Shown: positions 21,254 through 22,330 of the stretch, in pieces
Numbering within the stretch: the first letter of the stretch is position 1
Layout of the letters: each line of letters opens with the position of its first letter
NCBI GenBank assembly: GCA_002189035.1
Contig: NEEC01000469.1
Location: 1-22,330, forward strand
Origin: Utricularia gibba
Taxonomy: Eukaryota > Streptophyta > Magnoliopsida > Lamiales > Lentibulariaceae
Length of the DNA stretch: 22,330 nt
Direction: 5' to 3'
Notes under the pieces: model-generated
The model's input: only the letters and a program-made list of their open reading frames with translations
The model's database searches: none
Told to the model about the DNA's origin: nothing
Position numbers and translations under genes: made by a program

Positions 21254-22330
21254 CATCGGGTCCTACTCAACGAAAATCGTGATGCAGTTGTTGAAGTTAG
21301 GATATCATGAGCACCCAAAATGGTTTTCTCAACCGCATGCTTTATATTTGATAAGGCACTCTCGTGGGGCAACGGTATCGAGCAGGAGGTCGAGTCGAGC
21401 TCGGTCCCAGAGTCATTTGTAGCCCGGCAAAAAAAGATGCATTTATTAACGTTCGGCTTTATTAGGCTGCCTACATAGTTTCTCAAGGAAAAGCTTGTCG
21501 TTTCTGGGCGGGTGATGTCTTTTGGAACTTCGTTCTGACCATAGGTTCGTTCTGACTCCTTTGCCACATCGGGTCCTACTCGACGAAAATCGTGATGCAG
21601 TTATTGAAGTTAGGATATCATGAGCACCCAAAATGGTTTTCTCAACCGCATGCTTTATATTTGATAAGGCACTCTCGTGGGGCAACGGTATCGAGCAGGA
21701 GGTCGAGTCGAGCTCGGGCCCAGAGTCATTTGTAGCCCGGCAAAAAAAATTGATGCATTTATTAACGTTCGGCTTTATTAGGCTGCCTACATAGTTTCTC
21801 AAGGAAAAGCTTGTCGTTTCTGCGCGGGTGATGTCGTTGGAACTTCGTTCGGACCCAAGGTTCTGTCTGACTCCTTTGCCACATCGGGTCCAACTTGACG
21901 AAAATCGTGATGCAGTTATTGACGTTAGGATTTCATGAGCACCCAAAATGCTTTTTCAATCGCATGCTTTGTAGTTTAGGAGGCGCTCTAGTGGGGCACG
22001 GTATCGGGCAAAAGGTCGAGTCGGGCTCGCTCCCAGAGTCGTTTGTAGCCCGACAAAAATATTGATGCATTTATTAACGTTCGCGCTATTAGGCTGCCTA
22101 CATAGTTTCTCAAGGAAAAGCTTATCGTTTCTGGGCGGGTGATGTCGTTGGGAACTTCGTTCGGACCCAAGGTTCTGACTGACTCCTTTGCCACATCGGG
22201 TCCTACTCGACGAAAATTGTGATGCAGTTATTGAAGTTAGGATGTCATGAGCACCCAAAATGGTTTTCTCAACCGCATGCTTTATATTTGAGGAGGCGCT
22301 CTCGTGGGGCAACGGTATCGAGTAGGAGGT
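21254..22330 (+). repeat. Re-entry into the nine-monomer repeat (M69-M72, last partial)
   Basis: Monomers start at 21254 (E'), 21567 (E head with G-block style tail), 21882 (G) and 22194 (H, cut by the window edge after 137 bp). The G and H copies match those at 5023 and 5335, including gagtcgtttg. The E' copy shares the unusual gcagttgtt with the copy at 4711. Relative to 4711-5022, this block holds one extra monomer: the head of 4711 matches 21254 and its tail matches 21567. Confidence 0.8.

Larger units (their letters stand above)
1..22330. repeat. Satellite DNA array, 315-bp monomer, 71 full copies plus one partial
   Basis: Every part of the window aligns to the same 315-bp unit in the same orientation. 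The landmarks recur in fixed order: catcgggtcctact, gatgcagttattgaag, ccgcatgcttta, gtcgagctcgg, an A-tract of about 7, gatgcatttattaacg, aaggaaaagcttgtcg, tgatgtc, gactcctttgcca. Start-to-start distances run from 302 to 320 bp, and 315 bp is the length of the cleanest copies. There is no inversion, no inserted mobile element and no unique sequence. Satellites of this kind form constitutive heterochromatin at centromeres, pericentromeres or subtelomeres; which of these applies cannot be read from the window. It contains no protein-coding or RNA gene I can support. No rRNA sequence is present, so a ribosomal spacer array is not supported either. Species and family name are not recognised. Confidence 0.97.

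Noticed and set aside
1-22330. CRISPR array
   Set aside because: The units are 315 bp and abut directly, with no unique spacers between short repeats.
1-22330. Ribosomal intergenic spacer subrepeats
   Set aside because: No rRNA gene, promoter or terminator region is present in 22 kb, and the complex higher-order structure fits a chromosomal satellite better.
1-22330. Telomere-type motifs (ttaggc, ttaggat within monomers)
   Set aside because: They occur singly inside each 315-bp unit and never as short tandem runs.

Overview
The whole 22.3 kb window is one uninterrupted head-to-tail satellite DNA array. The unit is 315 bp, and I count 71 complete monomers plus a 137-bp partial one at the right edge. 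No gene, RNA gene, transposon, telomeric repeat or unique sequence is visible on either strand. An array this long with higher-order structure points to nuclear heterochromatin of a eukaryote (pericentromeric, centromeric or subtelomeric). I cannot name the species or recognise the satellite family. The canonical monomer is about 46.7% GC and keeps its CpG dinucleotides.

Throughout, monomers are numbered M1 to M72 and are taken to start at the motif catcgggtcctact (or its variant aatctggtcctact). Letters mark sequence types: A, C, E, E', F have 'ttgataagg' near position 100; B, D, G, K have 'gtagttgagg' or 'gtagtttagg' there; H and J have 'atttgagg' plus a ttaattaa site; I has 'gatgcacttattaaag'.

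Layout. 1-3767: two copies of a six-monomer higher-order repeat (A-B-C-D-A-B), itself made of alternating class pairs. 3768-9394: two copies of a nine-monomer higher-order repeat (E-F-E-E'-G-H-I-J-x), with the ninth slot filled differently in each copy. 9395-10020: a two-monomer bridge that includes a chimeric monomer. 10021-13795: three copies of a four-monomer repeat led by an F monomer. 13796-20018: a looser run of E-like and E/F mosaic monomers in which almost every unit is 1 to 13 bases short. 20019-21253: F-led E monomers again. 21254-22330: re-entry into the nine-monomer repeat.

Three points deserve attention. The 315-bp monomer is itself an old dimer of two diverged subunits of 157 and 158 bp. 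The two six-monomer copies appear to differ only by indels. The deletions in the 13.8-20.6 kb stretch fall on the very sites that distinguish monomer types, which suggests assembly consensus damage rather than biology. The many open reading frames are by-products of a period divisible by three and are not genes.
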